Shown piece after piece: positions 23,411 through 33,800 of a stretch of 64,000 bases of DNA (its first letter is position 1; the number at the start of each line of letters is the position of its first letter). Both the position numbers and the translations under genes were made by a program. Source of the DNA: Anthopleura xanthogrammica. Lineage: Eukaryota; Cnidaria; Anthozoa; Actiniaria; Actiniidae. The DNA lies in NCBI GenBank assembly GCA_964019055.1, contig OZ025214.1, positions 10,057,101 to 10,121,100 of the forward strand, written 5' to 3'. A model generated the notes under the pieces. The model was given only the letters and a program-made list of their open reading frames with translations. It searched no databases and was not told the origin of the DNA.

Positions 23411-24185
23411 TGCATGCCGTGAATATCTGATCTGTGATACCAAGAATAATGTCGAATTCCTTAAATTCAGTATACTGAATTTTTGATTTTCTAAATAGAT
23501 TTTTCTTAACAGATGACCAAAATAATTGGACCTCAGGACAATGATAAAACAGATGTTCAATAGTTTCTTCTCGAAACTGGCAGAAGGAGCACAAGGGAGA
23601 GTTACTCTTTCCTATTTTGAAAAGTAATTGTTTTGTAAATAGAATTGTATGAAAAATTTTGAACTGTAATTCACGTGTTTTTGTATCAAGTGCACATCTA
23701 AATGGAATCGTATAAATCTTTTGCCAATTAATTTCGTTAACTATATTAATATAGTTTGCTTCAAATTTTTTTTGCGCTGTTGGAGGGGATATTTTCTTTG
23801 ACAACGAGATACAATAAACTTTCCTGGAAGTTAATTTTTCGATTTTAAGCCTTTGTCCTACGTGAGTATAAATTTCAACTTCACTTATTTGGAAAGGTTT
23901 TAAACAAATCTTGTTAGGTGCATAATTTTGTTTGATTATTTTATGCCAAGCTGTCGGAATAGCATGTAAGATTTGTCTGAGATTGAATGTTTCCAATGGG
24001 CGTGTGTGTTCGTCTAGTATCTGGTAGATGTTATTTGTGACAGTTGCGTCGGGTCGTTTGATGGCTCTAATGAGGGTTTGATTCCCTCTAGATTTTTCGA
24101 GGTTCGCAAAATACGCTGTACAACGTTCGCCTTCCTCGTGCCATTGAACTCGAGAGCAAATCATTTTGCCCCGAGATTCAGTCAT
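23411..24185 (-). pseudogene. L-D LINE ORF2 with RT core deleted
   Basis: The frame begins in the linker before RT (VQWHEEGERCTAYFANLEKS) and soon jumps to the region after RT (AIPTAWHKIIKQNYAPN). It ends with the C-terminal Cys-His cluster CSFCQFREETIEHLFYHCPE. The palm with YADD is missing, yet the frame stays open for 261 codons, so the deletion was in frame. It joins the endonuclease at 24448-25292 on the right through a short out-of-frame stretch. CR1 truncates it on the left. Confidence 0.75.
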
Positions 24186-24447
24186 TTCTATGTCTCGTAG
24201 TTTCTGTTGTAAGTCTTGAAAGCATTTAACGTCACCGTCACTGTGTCGCGTCTCTAGTTTCCGGAGTGTATTTCGCAGTTGTTTCTGTAAGACACGCTTG
24301 TGTTGTTTGTGTGCTCTAGCGAGAGCGCGTGAATGCGAAACACATATTTCTCTGAGTTTAGATTTTCCAGAATACCACCAGTCCAGGAGGGATGGAAAAT
24401 CTGACTTTTTAGTGCTCCAGGCACCCCAAAAGATTCTGATTTTGTCA

Positions 24448-25292
24448 TTAAAGGCAGTGTATTTTAAAAGTGAAGTGTTGAATTTCCAAGACCCCCGGTC
24501 TCATGGCACGTTCCCAAAAGAACAAGGTCACATTAACTAAGTTATGATCGCTCGACAGAGGGAATGCCTCGATGCCGGTGGTCATTACATGATTCTCTTT
24601 AGTAGAGTCTAAATAGAATCGATCGATACGGCTTTTCGATCCGTTCGAAGAAAGGAACGTAAAGCCTTTAGAATCTGGGTTGAATTTTCTATAAATGTCT
24701 GATAATCCTAGTGACTTTGTGATGTTAATCAACTGTTTACTCGTTGGATCAGAATAATTTCGTGTTGTGTCAACATCGAGAGAGACATCAACAATGCAGT
24801 TAAAATCACCGCCTAAGAGATTTAGGCATGAATCATCGTCAGTATTTATATATTCTGATAGTGAATCAAAAAACTCCCGTCTCAAGTGAACGTTTGAACC
24901 TCCAGAAGGGGCATAAACATTCACAAGATTCAGGGTCTGATTCATAAATACAGCCTGGACTTGAAGAATTCTGCCGTCCTTATTGGACCTTGTGTGCTTT
25001 ATCTCTATGTCAAGAGAGCAGCAAAATAGTATAGCTACACCCACTTCTCTTGAAGAGAACATATTAAAACATGAATTACCCCCCCCCCCCACTCCCTACC
25101 CCATAAATCAGTATCTAAATCAGTCCCAAAAATCTCTTGTAGGTAAAAAATATCCCCTTGTAAATCAGCGAGAGCGTCAAAAACAGCGTGGCGTTTGATT
25201 TGGTCACGAAGACCGCGAATGTTGACACTCACAACGCGCAGACTATTTGCATTAGTTGGTACGAACATTAAAAAATAATTGATAATTACCAA
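24448..25292 (-). pseudogene. L-D LINE ORF2 endonuclease
   Basis: An APE-type endonuclease is split over two frames. 25035-25292 gives VVSVNIRGLRDQIKRHAVFD and a Glu in FYLQEIFG. 24448-25092 gives REVGVAILFCC, VNVYAPSGG, LLGGDFNCIVD, SKSRIDRFY and SSDHNLVNV. The metal-binding and active-site motifs (N, E, GDFN, SDH) are all recognisable. The break lies at a run of C at 25081-25090, so a frameshift in a homopolymer is likely. Confidence 0.8.
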
Positions 25293-25299
25293 AAAAGGT

Positions 25300-26466
25300 T
25301 TACTTCTTTGGGCTCTTCTTCTTTCTTCCCCTGTGTTTAGAAGGGGAAGCCGGCGAGCGAGTTCTTTTCGGCACTCTACCGAGTGTCGAAGTGCTAGGGT
25401 TGGTTGTAGTGTTCATTGGCGAAGGACTTGGGTTTGAGTCCTCGCCAGTTGTTTCTTGCTCTTCTTTTCCTGTTACTTGTTTTTCTTCTTCTTCATCTTC
25501 ATCATCGTCTTCTTCCTCGATGTCTTCTTCATCTCCTTCTTCTCTATCATCATCATCATCCTTATCGTCTTCTTCTTCGTCTCCTTTGTCTACTTCATCT
25601 GCTGATTCACCTTTGTCTACTTCATCTGCTGTGTCACCATCATGGTCATCATTGTTTTCTGCCTCTGTCGCTGTCTGTGATGGTTTGCGCTTGGGGCAGT
25701 CTTTAAAAAAGTGGGAATCCCCACCACAGAACCCACAGGTCTGGACCTGTCCTTTGTGCCAGACCCGAGCATGGTAGGTTCCAATCGGAATAAATGAAGG
25801 AATGGCTCGCGTGATCTCCATTGAGACCAGTCGCGAGCCAGTTTCTATTAAGGTTCCATCGTATAATTGTCTCTTTACCTCTATCACACGACCGTATGCA
25901 TCCAGTGCATTACCCACCATCTCGGACGCCATTTCCGACGGTAGATAATGCACATACACATAGGTTGTGCGAAAACCCATTGGTCTTGGCTTTACTCTTG
26001 TACCATTCAGAACCAGCACTTCATGAAGAAACTCTGAAACTTTGAAGAGCCTCATGCCATCTGGACCACGTGCACGCCTCATCTCCACAGCAACAGCTTC
26101 GGCATTAACCTTCATCCCGGTCGATTGACCAATTTGGAATTTCGCATTAAGATACGATACCTGGGTTTCGTTAAAGCAGTAAGCCTTTTTCTTTGATCGG
26201 AGCGCCCAGCCTTCACTAACAGTGGCAACGGTCCCCTGCTCTCCTTGAACTGGGGTTGCTTTGAGAGTTGGTATGACTCCAACGCCCTCTTCTAGCTCGT
26301 GCTTGTACCCCATCTTTGCAAGATCCATAAGGGAGTGCTTCTCGAGGGCCCTAGTACATTTTTCAGACGTCAAGTGCCTTTCTAAATTGCCAACTTTCTG
26401 AAAAACACGAATGCAACCGTCATGTGGGCAAGGAAAGATATCTTTGGAGCTCTGGTTCGCACACAT
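25300..26466 (-). CDS. L-D LINE ORF1 fused to a foreign C2H2/SEFL domain
   Basis: One 388-codon open frame has two origins. Residues ~1-147 hold a C2H2 finger (CPHDGCIRVFQKVGNLERHL), DLAKMGYKHELEEG, SEGWALRSKKKAYCF and RRARGPDGMRLFKVSEFL. I remember these from an uncharacterised anthozoan protein family that is not a LINE. Residues ~148 on are LINE ORF1: RTTYVYVHYLPSEM (RRM-like), IETGSRLVSMEITRAIPSFI, a CCHC knuckle CGFCGGDSHFFKDC, then a very acidic run and a basic tail. The join is near 26027 and keeps the frame. ORF2 starts 8 bases downstream. The ORF has no stop, so it could still be translated; nothing shows that it is. Confidence 0.7.
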   Translation of the reverse strand: MCANQSSKDIFPCPHDGCIRVFQKVGNLERHLTSEKCTRALEKHSLMDLAKMGYKHELEEGVGVIPTLKATPVQGEQGTVATVSEGWALRSKKKAYCFNETQVSYLNAKFQIGQSTGMKVNAEAVAVEMRRARGPDGMRLFKVSEFLHEVLVLNGTRVKPRPMGFRTTYVYVHYLPSEMASEMVGNALDAYGRVIEVKRQLYDGTLIETGSRLVSMEITRAIPSFIPIGTYHARVWHKGQVQTCGFCGGDSHFFKDCPKRKPSQTATEAENNDDHDGDTADEVDKGESADEVDKGDEEEDDKDDDDDREEGDEEDIEEEDDDEDEEEEKQVTGKEEQETTGEDSNPSPSPMNTTTNPSTSTLGRVPKRTRSPASPSKHRGRKKKSPKK

Positions 26467-27310
26467 TCCTCCCTGCTCAGTATTCTGTTCAGGTTTGGCC
26501 GATGTCTCCGGTTTGGTCTTGCCAGTGGGTTTGGGAGTAAACGGTTTGAATTCTCCCGGTGATAAAGTTGAGCTAAGCCATTTGAAAGAAAAGGTATTGA
26601 ATTAAAAGTTACAGTTACATAACGACAAAAATTCTTAGTCATCTATTCATACCTTTAGTTGACGGCTTGTCAACTTGTGACTTTCCCAGTGCCGATTCCA
26701 TAAGCACGCCAGACTCTGATTTTTCCTCCGGTCATTAACTCAAAATTGTTAAGTTTACTTATGTTTGGGATCTTCTGTGTGGCCTCTTGAGTATTTGCAA
26801 TGGATTGCAGCGAAACGACTCGAACACCCTTGACTCCCCCTTGAGAAAGGAGGGCATCCTCGAGTTGCTTTGTGGTGACGACATCATTCCCTTCATGTGC
26901 ACAATCGTTGACAATCAAAACCGTTTTTTGATCAATGAGATCCATGGTATCAAAACGCGCTTGGTCTTGATTCCAAGATCGTAGTATGTGGCACTTCCAT
27001 GACTGGATGGCAAGCGTGGCCGACTGTATGATATAGACTGCTTCATCTCGTTCATCATCGGAAGGGTATTGGCAATCCTTGGCGCATCTTTCAATTTCTC
27101 CCAGTGCTAAACACTGACCACACGTAGCCTGATGTTTGTGTTTGCAGGCCTTCCTGAAATCTGGACCACAATCATCACTGAGGGAGAATACAACACAGTG
27201 GTCCGCAACCTCCGCAGCTTTGTCCAGATGCACCTGCCAGAACACAGTCAGACTTCAATACATGTAAAACGACACTAAATTCCACCCAAGAAATCCAGTA
27301 ACAACTTTTG
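26467..27310 (-). pseudogene. Remnant of uncharacterised anthozoan gene, internally deleted
   Basis: 26670-27245 reads FWQVHLDKAAEVADHCVVFS, SWKCHILRSWNQDQARFDTM and DLIDQKTVLIVNDCAHEGND, then KIPNISKLNNFELMTGGKIR and VWRAYGIGTGKV. The frame resumes at about 26580 (STLSPGEFKPFTPKPTGK) and runs into the fused ORF at 26466. A GT at AAAG-GTATGA and an AG at GGCTTAG suggest an intron of roughly 75 bases between the parts. From memory, relatives have a long central segment between VLIVND and the later part; it is missing here. The right end joins the truncated Helitron near 27310. Confidence 0.5.
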
Positions 27311-29055
27311 TTGGATAAGTGTAACCACTGTGTTTCTGCTGATGAGAAACTACAGAACAATGTAGCTGGTCCTAGCTGTCTTATCATTGCAAACAGGTCT
27401 CTCTTAGCTTTCTCAAAATATGGAGGTGATCCCCGTAATGCATTTAGGAACTTGTATCCCTCATCAAGATGAATTAATTTGTCTAATGCTCCTTCTTGTT
27501 TCAGTTGTCCTGCAGTGATATTTCTATTATTACCTTTACACTTCCTAAGAGCAACATTTGATTTTCCTAAAAGAATTTTCATTTGCAATTTCTTTGTTTT
27601 ATAGAAGATATTCTCAACACACATAGCAGCTCGTCTATCTGCGCGCCTTAGCTCTGATTTACAGATATCACTATAGTTAACCTTAATTAGTCGCTGCTTA
27701 TTGTCTGGTCTTGCTTGTCCAATAAATATTCCTGGATATGCCAATTCTTCAGAGTATTTATCTCTAAAAACACTTAATGGTCTATTACCTTCAGCTGGTG
27801 CAACATTAAGAACATGTTGTCGTTCATTATCTTCCACAAAATCAGTTGGAGTCAACATGGTATCAGTAATGCCAGCAGGAGTTTCTCCTTCATCTTCACT
27901 ACATTCAGTTTTATCATCTGAATTAAGAGAATCACTGCAATTGTTTTCATCAAATATCTGGTACTCTGTTGTGATTTGCTGATTGTCACTTTCAATTTGT
28001 GCTATTTCTGCATTGTACTTAGTGATCCAGTCTGTATCAAAAACAATACCTTCATCTTTATATAGGTTGCTATTGTTTATTAGCCATTTTGCTGCTTCAA
28101 CAACTTTATATGGTCTTACATTCAGTGAGATTGCTGAACTCTTGTATTCTAACTTTCTTTTCAAGTTTATTTTGATAGTACCAGTCTGGCTTTGTAGCCG
28201 TGGTAAAAGACTAACTGTGTTGATGACATCAGCAGGTACATTCACAATATTGCCATGTATCTTAAGTTGCCTTCCTCTAGGAGCTTGCATTAACTTTTGA
28301 AATGCAATTCTTGGTGCTAATAACCTACATTCTAGTTCATTAAGATCAAAGAAATCTGGTTTTTGTGGAAAAAACATTCCATTAGCTAGAGCACAAGGTG
28401 GAACCTTGTTTTTAATCAAGTAATTATGGCATGTAATACAAACCCACTCTTTAGTATCAATACTTGTCTTATTACAAAGATATTTGTGAACATCAGGATT
28501 TGACCGTCTAAGTTTAACAGCATTAACCACACTATGTTTATACCAAGTTTGATCACAACATGTACAAATATACAGTGGACCTTGACCCACTATCTTATGA
28601 AACTTTGCAATTAAAGCATCAATATTGTCAATTGCTGATGCTCTGTAATTTTGCATGTACTGACGATTCTTTTCTCTCTTTTCAGGAGAGACACAAGGTT
28701 TTTCATTTTTTTTAGATCTTCTATATTGTCTCATATAAGCAGCTCTGTTTTGTTTTTGAGAAGGAGTTTGTTTAGATTTTTGATTATATTGTCTCATATA
28801 AGCAGCCTTTTTAGTTTTTTCAGTAGTATTGCTTATTGGTGAATTGACTGACACTGTATTGTGAGCTGAAGTTTGATTAGGTTCTTCAATACCAATGGTT
28901 TCATCTATGTCTATCTCAGCAGATTCTCTCAATTTAATAGAGCGCCTTTGTTTTTCAGGACTTGCACAGTTAATTTGGTTTTCATTACTTTTTCTTTTAT
29001 CAACTTGTTTTGTGCTTTTATCATTACTCAAGACTGGACAAGTTGAGATATAATG
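27311..29055 (-). pseudogene. Helitron replicase N-terminal part (Cys-rich domain and Helitron_like_N start)
   Basis: A 600-codon open frame. Near the N-terminus are three KKAAYMRQY-like repeats of ~21-27 residues, rich in basic residues. Next is a Cys-rich domain (LYICTCCDQTWYKHSVV, VCITCHNYL), then LPRLQSQTGTIKINLKRKLE. It ends with GSPPYFEKAKRDLFAMIRQL and LFCSFSSAETQW. I associate this set with N-terminal parts of animal Helitron proteins (DUF6570-type plus Helitron_like_N). The sequence breaks after AETQWLHL. The HUH nuclease and PIF1-type helicase are missing, replaced by the gene remnant at 27310. It is in the same frame as the OTU part upstream, separated by one TAG at 29056-29058. 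Confidence 0.7.
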
Positions 29056-30393
29056 CTACTCTCCTATATGTCCTACATAGAGTGATGTAGTGTTTTGAAT
29101 TGCATTTGATGGTTCAACCAAGGTTGTGTCTCTAAAATTCTCATTAGATTCAATGATGTAAATCTTAAGATTCATTGCATCAGCTACTGCTTGTATTATA
29201 ATGTTATCAGCCCATGTACCTTGCATAGACATATTGGATAAATACTGCAACCATGATGTTTCTACATTGCTTTCTATAAATCGTTCAGGATTTTGTTTTA
29301 AATATTGAATACCTGCAGCTCTAATTTGTAAATGATGATTTGAATCATTATATAACTGATGTGATACTGATCTAAAGAAACAATCACCTCCACCACCAAC
29401 GTCAAGTGGTCTTAGATGGTACCTAAGTAGTCGGTACTGGAATACAAAATCACTGTGATTAAAAGATATCAAATTTTCTACAGGTGAATTACATTTAATT
29501 CTTGGCCCTGGGTTTAATTCAACATCTCCAGAGAGCAAAATATTTCTTGCAGACACATTATAAAGATTATTTTCTTTTTCAAAACAAAAATTAACATCAA
29601 CATATAAAGTACTTGGATATAATTTAACAGCTGGCTGTACAAGTCCTTTATTTGATATACAAGTGCTCTTAACATTATATTTTTGCTCAAGTTTGCCGTA
29701 ACTATAGTTCACATGACATTCTGATCTGAAATAATTGCTAAAAAAGTAGTTTTCTCGATGTAAATAGTTCACATACCACAGCTTATAATGAGTAGCTAAA
29801 TCATATAACTTAGATGACTTAGGTGTTGACTTTCGAATGATCATTTTATATTTTTGCTTAGTTCTCTTTTTCTTCAGTATTCGCAAAAATTTTCCGACAC
29901 GAATTCTCGACGGTTCTCTATCTCTCTTATGTGTACGTCGATGAACACGTGCAGCACTATTTTCAACAAAGTTGTCACACATTTCATTTTGGCATGAACT
30001 ATCACATTTATTACAAGAATTTAATATGTACATAGTGTTGCAAGGCCATAGAATGTTACTTTTCACAGCTTTCATGATTCTTTGGTCAATCATAGGTCTT
30101 TTAAACTCCCTGTAATACAGGGATTTATGCAACAAACTAAATATCCCGTAAACAGGTGCGAGATCCCCACAGTGGGGGCTATAAGGAGCAATAAACCTCC
30201 GAAGAGGGCAAGTAAACCTCCGAAGAGGGCAAGTAAACCTCCGAAGAGGGCAGTTATTCCTTAAAAAAGGCGTGATAAATTCCCTGAAGGGATTTTTAAT
30301 TGGATTTGCATTGTTTTGTATCTCCAAATGGACCTGATTGTCGAAAATCAGCGAGCGACTCGGCGTAAATATCGCCCTAAAAGTAGAATAAAG
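29056..30393 (-). pseudogene. Helitron polyprotein N-terminus: basic region, 2A peptide, OTU protease
   Basis: The frame is open from 30393 to the TAG at 29056-29058. The first in-frame ATG is at 30093-30091. After a basic region (KKKRTKQKYKMIIRKS) comes NILLSGDVELNPGP at about 29500-29545, a canonical 2A ribosome-skipping signal with D-V-E-x-N-P-G-P complete. It is followed by an OTU-type cysteine protease: DVGGGGDCFFRSVSHQLYND holds the active Cys, and TWADNIIIQAVADAMNLKIY is the central motif. The frame ends at YVGHIGE. The active-site His of an OTU domain is expected next, and the codon after the TAG is indeed His (HYIST). So one nonsense change cuts the protease just before its catalytic His. 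Confidence 0.75.
30108..30292 (-). repeat. Array of short hairpins, mostly 21-bp spaced, before the Helitron ATG
   Basis: Eight small inverted repeats are seen: 30108-30122 (CCCTGTAATACAGGG), 30144-30155 (imperfect), 30165-30177 (CCCCACAGTGGGG), CCTCCGAAGAGG at 30196, 30217 and 30238, CCTTAAAAAAGG at 30259, and TCCCTGAAGGGA at 30281. Centres of the last five are 21, 21, 21 and 22 bases apart. Stem sequences differ while pairing is kept. In the minus frame the units read as heptads such as PLRRFTC. The array ends 15 bases before the first ATG. Confidence 0.8.
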
Positions 30394-30886
30394 CTAGAAA
30401 AACGTTTCATTTAATCAACAGAAAGAAAACGTGAAAGCTGTGATAAGTAAAATATCGAAGAAGTGTCTAGAAAATTAAGATTTTACTTTACCTGAAAGAA
30501 AAACCTCTGGAAAAACCTGAAGGTCCTGAACTGGAAGCCACGAGGCAGCCTTTCATGATCAATTGAAATTCGATTGGCATTGCAGTGCACAAAAAATTGC
30601 TGATTGGCTATCGATCAGTTATCGATTAATCACGAAAGGGGCATGAATGATGGAACGCAGACCGCCTGTAACGCAGGCTCGAAAAGTTACGCTTACACGA
30701 CGATGACATAGTGTGGCTTTTTAGCCACACAAAAAGTCCAGCCCGATAGGGTTAGGTCCCAACTGGGATGGGTGACCAAAATGAGAGCCTGGTGGCGTTA
30801 GCTACTCAGGCAAAAGAGAGAGTAAATTAAAAGAATATGGAGCCTGGTGGCGTGAGCTACTCAGGCCAGAGAGAAAAGTACATTAA
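30394..30886 (-). other. Helitron upstream DNA and hairpin-rich spacer
   Basis: More small inverted repeats occur: GCCTGTAACGCAGGC at 30664-30678, GTGTGGCTTTTTAGCCACAC at 30711-30730, CCCGATAGGG at 30742-30751 and TCCCAACTGGGA at 30757-30768. A pair of ~55-bp direct repeats follows, each holding GCCTG...CAGGC (30787-30811 and 30842-30866). The right part probably contains the 3' UTR of L-C. No gene is seen and the exact Helitron 5' end was not found. Confidence 0.5.
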
Positions 30887-33800
30887 TTGAATTGTTTCTT
30901 ATATGTTGAGGATCAGCCTGTCTCCACGAACAGAGCATAAGACATTGTTGATCCCCCATTTCCCGTGCGTAGCGACTAGGCTGTCTGAGTTAAGCGCGAG
31001 CTCTCCTTGGATGCGCGAGCGAATCGAAGCCTTCACCTTCGAAACGATGTCGGCGGACTGTTGTTGTTCGTGCTCGAACAAAGACTTGTTCCTAGCGTCC
31101 CAGAGATGCAAGAGAACAAGCTTGATGAGGTAGTGCACCAAGGTCGTGGTCCGAGAGTCCTTCCTGCCTCGAGACAGACCGACATGGAGCAACAAAGTCT
31201 CCTCGTCTCGATTCAGAGAAGACCCACGAACCGATTCAGCGATTGGGATTGCCCAATCCCAGACAGCGCGCGCGAATCGGCAAGTCAGAAAGACGTGTTT
31301 AAGCGTTTCCATTCTTGCGCGAGCGCAGCGGTGACAGGTCGGCTGGAAGGTGAGTTTCAGGCGAGTGGTTAGAAAATAAGCTGTGCGAACAACCCCGTGT
31401 CTGATCTTCCAAAGGAGATCGCTTTCCCAGTTCGAGCTAAGGCCACCGTAAGTGCTCAACCAGATGTCAGGCCAAACAAGCGAATGGCCTGCTCTGGCTT
31501 CCCACTCACCTTGAACCTTAGTTTTGAACGGAAGTGCTTTGAGAAATTCGAGATAAATCGATTTACTCGTGATCTCCTTGATTGAATAAGTTTTAAGCCA
31601 AGGCTTGATTTCTGCTATTGTTGGCAGCAGGAATTCATAGCGTGAGCTACAATGACCAGGCTGGGCAACTGCTACAAAGTTGCCTTTAAGCCAGGACCAT
31701 TCTTGCCGGAACGCTAAACTGCGACTGGTCCAGTATCGAGCGAAAAGAACCCATTTCGCCTGTGTTTCTGGATCTGTAATCGCAGTTATCCATTTGATTT
31801 GGAGCGCTTTGACCTTCGAGAGGACATGAAGAACCCCCAGTCCTCCCCTCTCGGGTGGTTGAACGCACGTGTCTCGACTGACCTGAGGCGTTTTTCCTGA
31901 CCAGAAAAAATCCCAGACAAGCTGATTTATTCGTGTGGCGATTGCTGCTGGCATCTGCAATACACTGGCTGTGTATAACAGCTTGCTTGCTGCTAGCGTG
32001 TTGATTACCAGGGCTTTTCCTTTAAGCGAAAGCGCTCGGCCTCGCCAGAGATTCAGTGTTTTTTGGAGTTTCTGGACTCGCTGAGTCCAATTAAACTCGG
32101 TGAGATCACCAAATCCGAACCATACGCCGAGTATTTTGACTTTGTCATTGACCCATCGTATGTCTACGGGCCTTTCGATTGATCCTCTTGAAGTACCAAT
32201 CCAAAGGCCTTCGGATTTGTCTCTGTTGAGTTTGGCACCGGTAGCCTTCTCATATATGTTTATATGCTCGAGCGATGGAATACGAGTTTTTGAGCATCAG
32301 AGTTAAGTCATCAGCATACTGGCTAGTTTTAGCTGTCACGCTCGCCTTTGGCAGAGCTATCCCTTCGATTTGGGTGTCTTGTCGGATAGAATTAGACAAG
32401 ACCTCAGCCACTAGACAGTATAGTAAAGGCGAGAGAGGACATCCCTGTCTCACCCCCCGTTCTAAAGGGAAATAACTGGTTAGCCAACCGTTATTGCTAA
32501 CTGCTGACTGACTGTTGGCGTAGATAGTCTTGATCCAGTGTCAAAACACTGAACCAAAACCCATGGTCGCTAGTACACGATCGAGAAACACTCGATCGAC
32601 TCTGTCAAATGCCTTCTCTTGATCGAGTGCGATCAAGGCACCTGGTAATCGTTTCGCCTCAGCATAGTCGAAAATATCTCTCACGAGGAAACAATTTTCG
32701 AATATACTGCGACCCGGGACGCCACACGTTTGATCAGGGTCTAAGATAGAATTCAAAACACCCTGAAGGCGGTTGGCTAGAGCTTTACTGCAGATCTTAT
32801 AGTCTACATGGAGTAAAGAGATAGGTCCCCAGTTCTTTAGAAGAAGACAGTAGTCTTTCTTAAAAAGAAGCGAGAGGATACTCTGAGTCTGTGATGTCGA
32901 AAGAGCTTGTTTTTCGAAACCATAATTGAGTATACAAACAAGATCAGGGCCGATAAGATCCCAAAAGTGTTTGTAGAACTCAGCTGGAAGTCCGTCGTTG
33001 CCAGGCGACCGGTTTGACTTCATTTGCTTGAGCGCTTCGAAACACTCATCCAAAAGAAGCTCAGACTCTAGACATCGACTCTCGTCGACCGTTAGTTTAT
33101 TATTCAACTTAGCTAGCAAGAGATCTTGGGACTTGGGGTCTGTCATCTCTGCCGTGTAGAGAGATTGATAAAAATCCCGAAGGGTTGACAGGATCTCGGG
33201 GTTTGAGGTCACGGTCGTGCCGGCTTTGTTTGTGATAGCCGTGATGGTATTTTTGGATTTTCTCGTGCTTTCCAAGTTGAAGAAAAACTTGGTAGGTTTT
33301 TCCCCTTCCTCTATGAACTGGGCTTTTGAGTGTATCTTGGCCCCCTCGAGCGTTTGTGTGTGCAAAGTTTCGAGCTGTTTTTTGATGTTGAGCAATCTGT
33401 GTGTGTCAGCATGTGATCTGTTGAGTGTCTGGTATTCACGTTCGAGGTCTGCTTTGACAGAGGCTCTTTGTCTAGCTAACTGCAGGGAAGCCGAGATTGC
33501 TATTTTCTTCAAACGGAATTTTCCAAGGTCCCACCACAATCTGTGGTCAGGAAACTTGGATTTTTCCGTTTGCCACTGGCGCCAAAAGATACGAACTGCC
33601 TCGCAGAAGCGATGGTCGTGCAGTAAGGAACAGTTGAACTTCCAGTTTCCCCTACCACGTGGCAGGGAAGATGAAAGCCTCAAATGACCCACGTGTGACA
33701 CACAGGTACTAATCAGTTCATATCGATCAGTTTATTAATACACAAAAGAACCTACGAAGTATAATATTATTACATCTCAGCGTAGCTAATCTCACTAATA

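Noticed and set aside
25391..25777. Plus-strand Ser-rich ORFs opposite the acidic LINE tail
   Set aside because: They are the complement of GAT/GAA-rich codons of the minus-strand ORF1 and have no independent support.
30196..30250. CRISPR-like repeat (three CCTCCGAAGAGG units)
   Set aside because: Only three identical units with 9-base spacers that are themselves nearly identical, in a eukaryotic transposon; not a CRISPR array.
30736..30776. 5S rRNA-like stretch (ACTGGGATGGGTGACC)
   Set aside because: It resembles the box C region of 5S rRNA over about 16 bases, but the rest of the gene is absent and the bases also fit two local hairpins.
30787..30866. 7SL/Alu-like words (GGTGGCG, AGCTACTCAGG)
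   Set aside because: Only short words match and the spacing differs from 7SL; no A/B box context was found.
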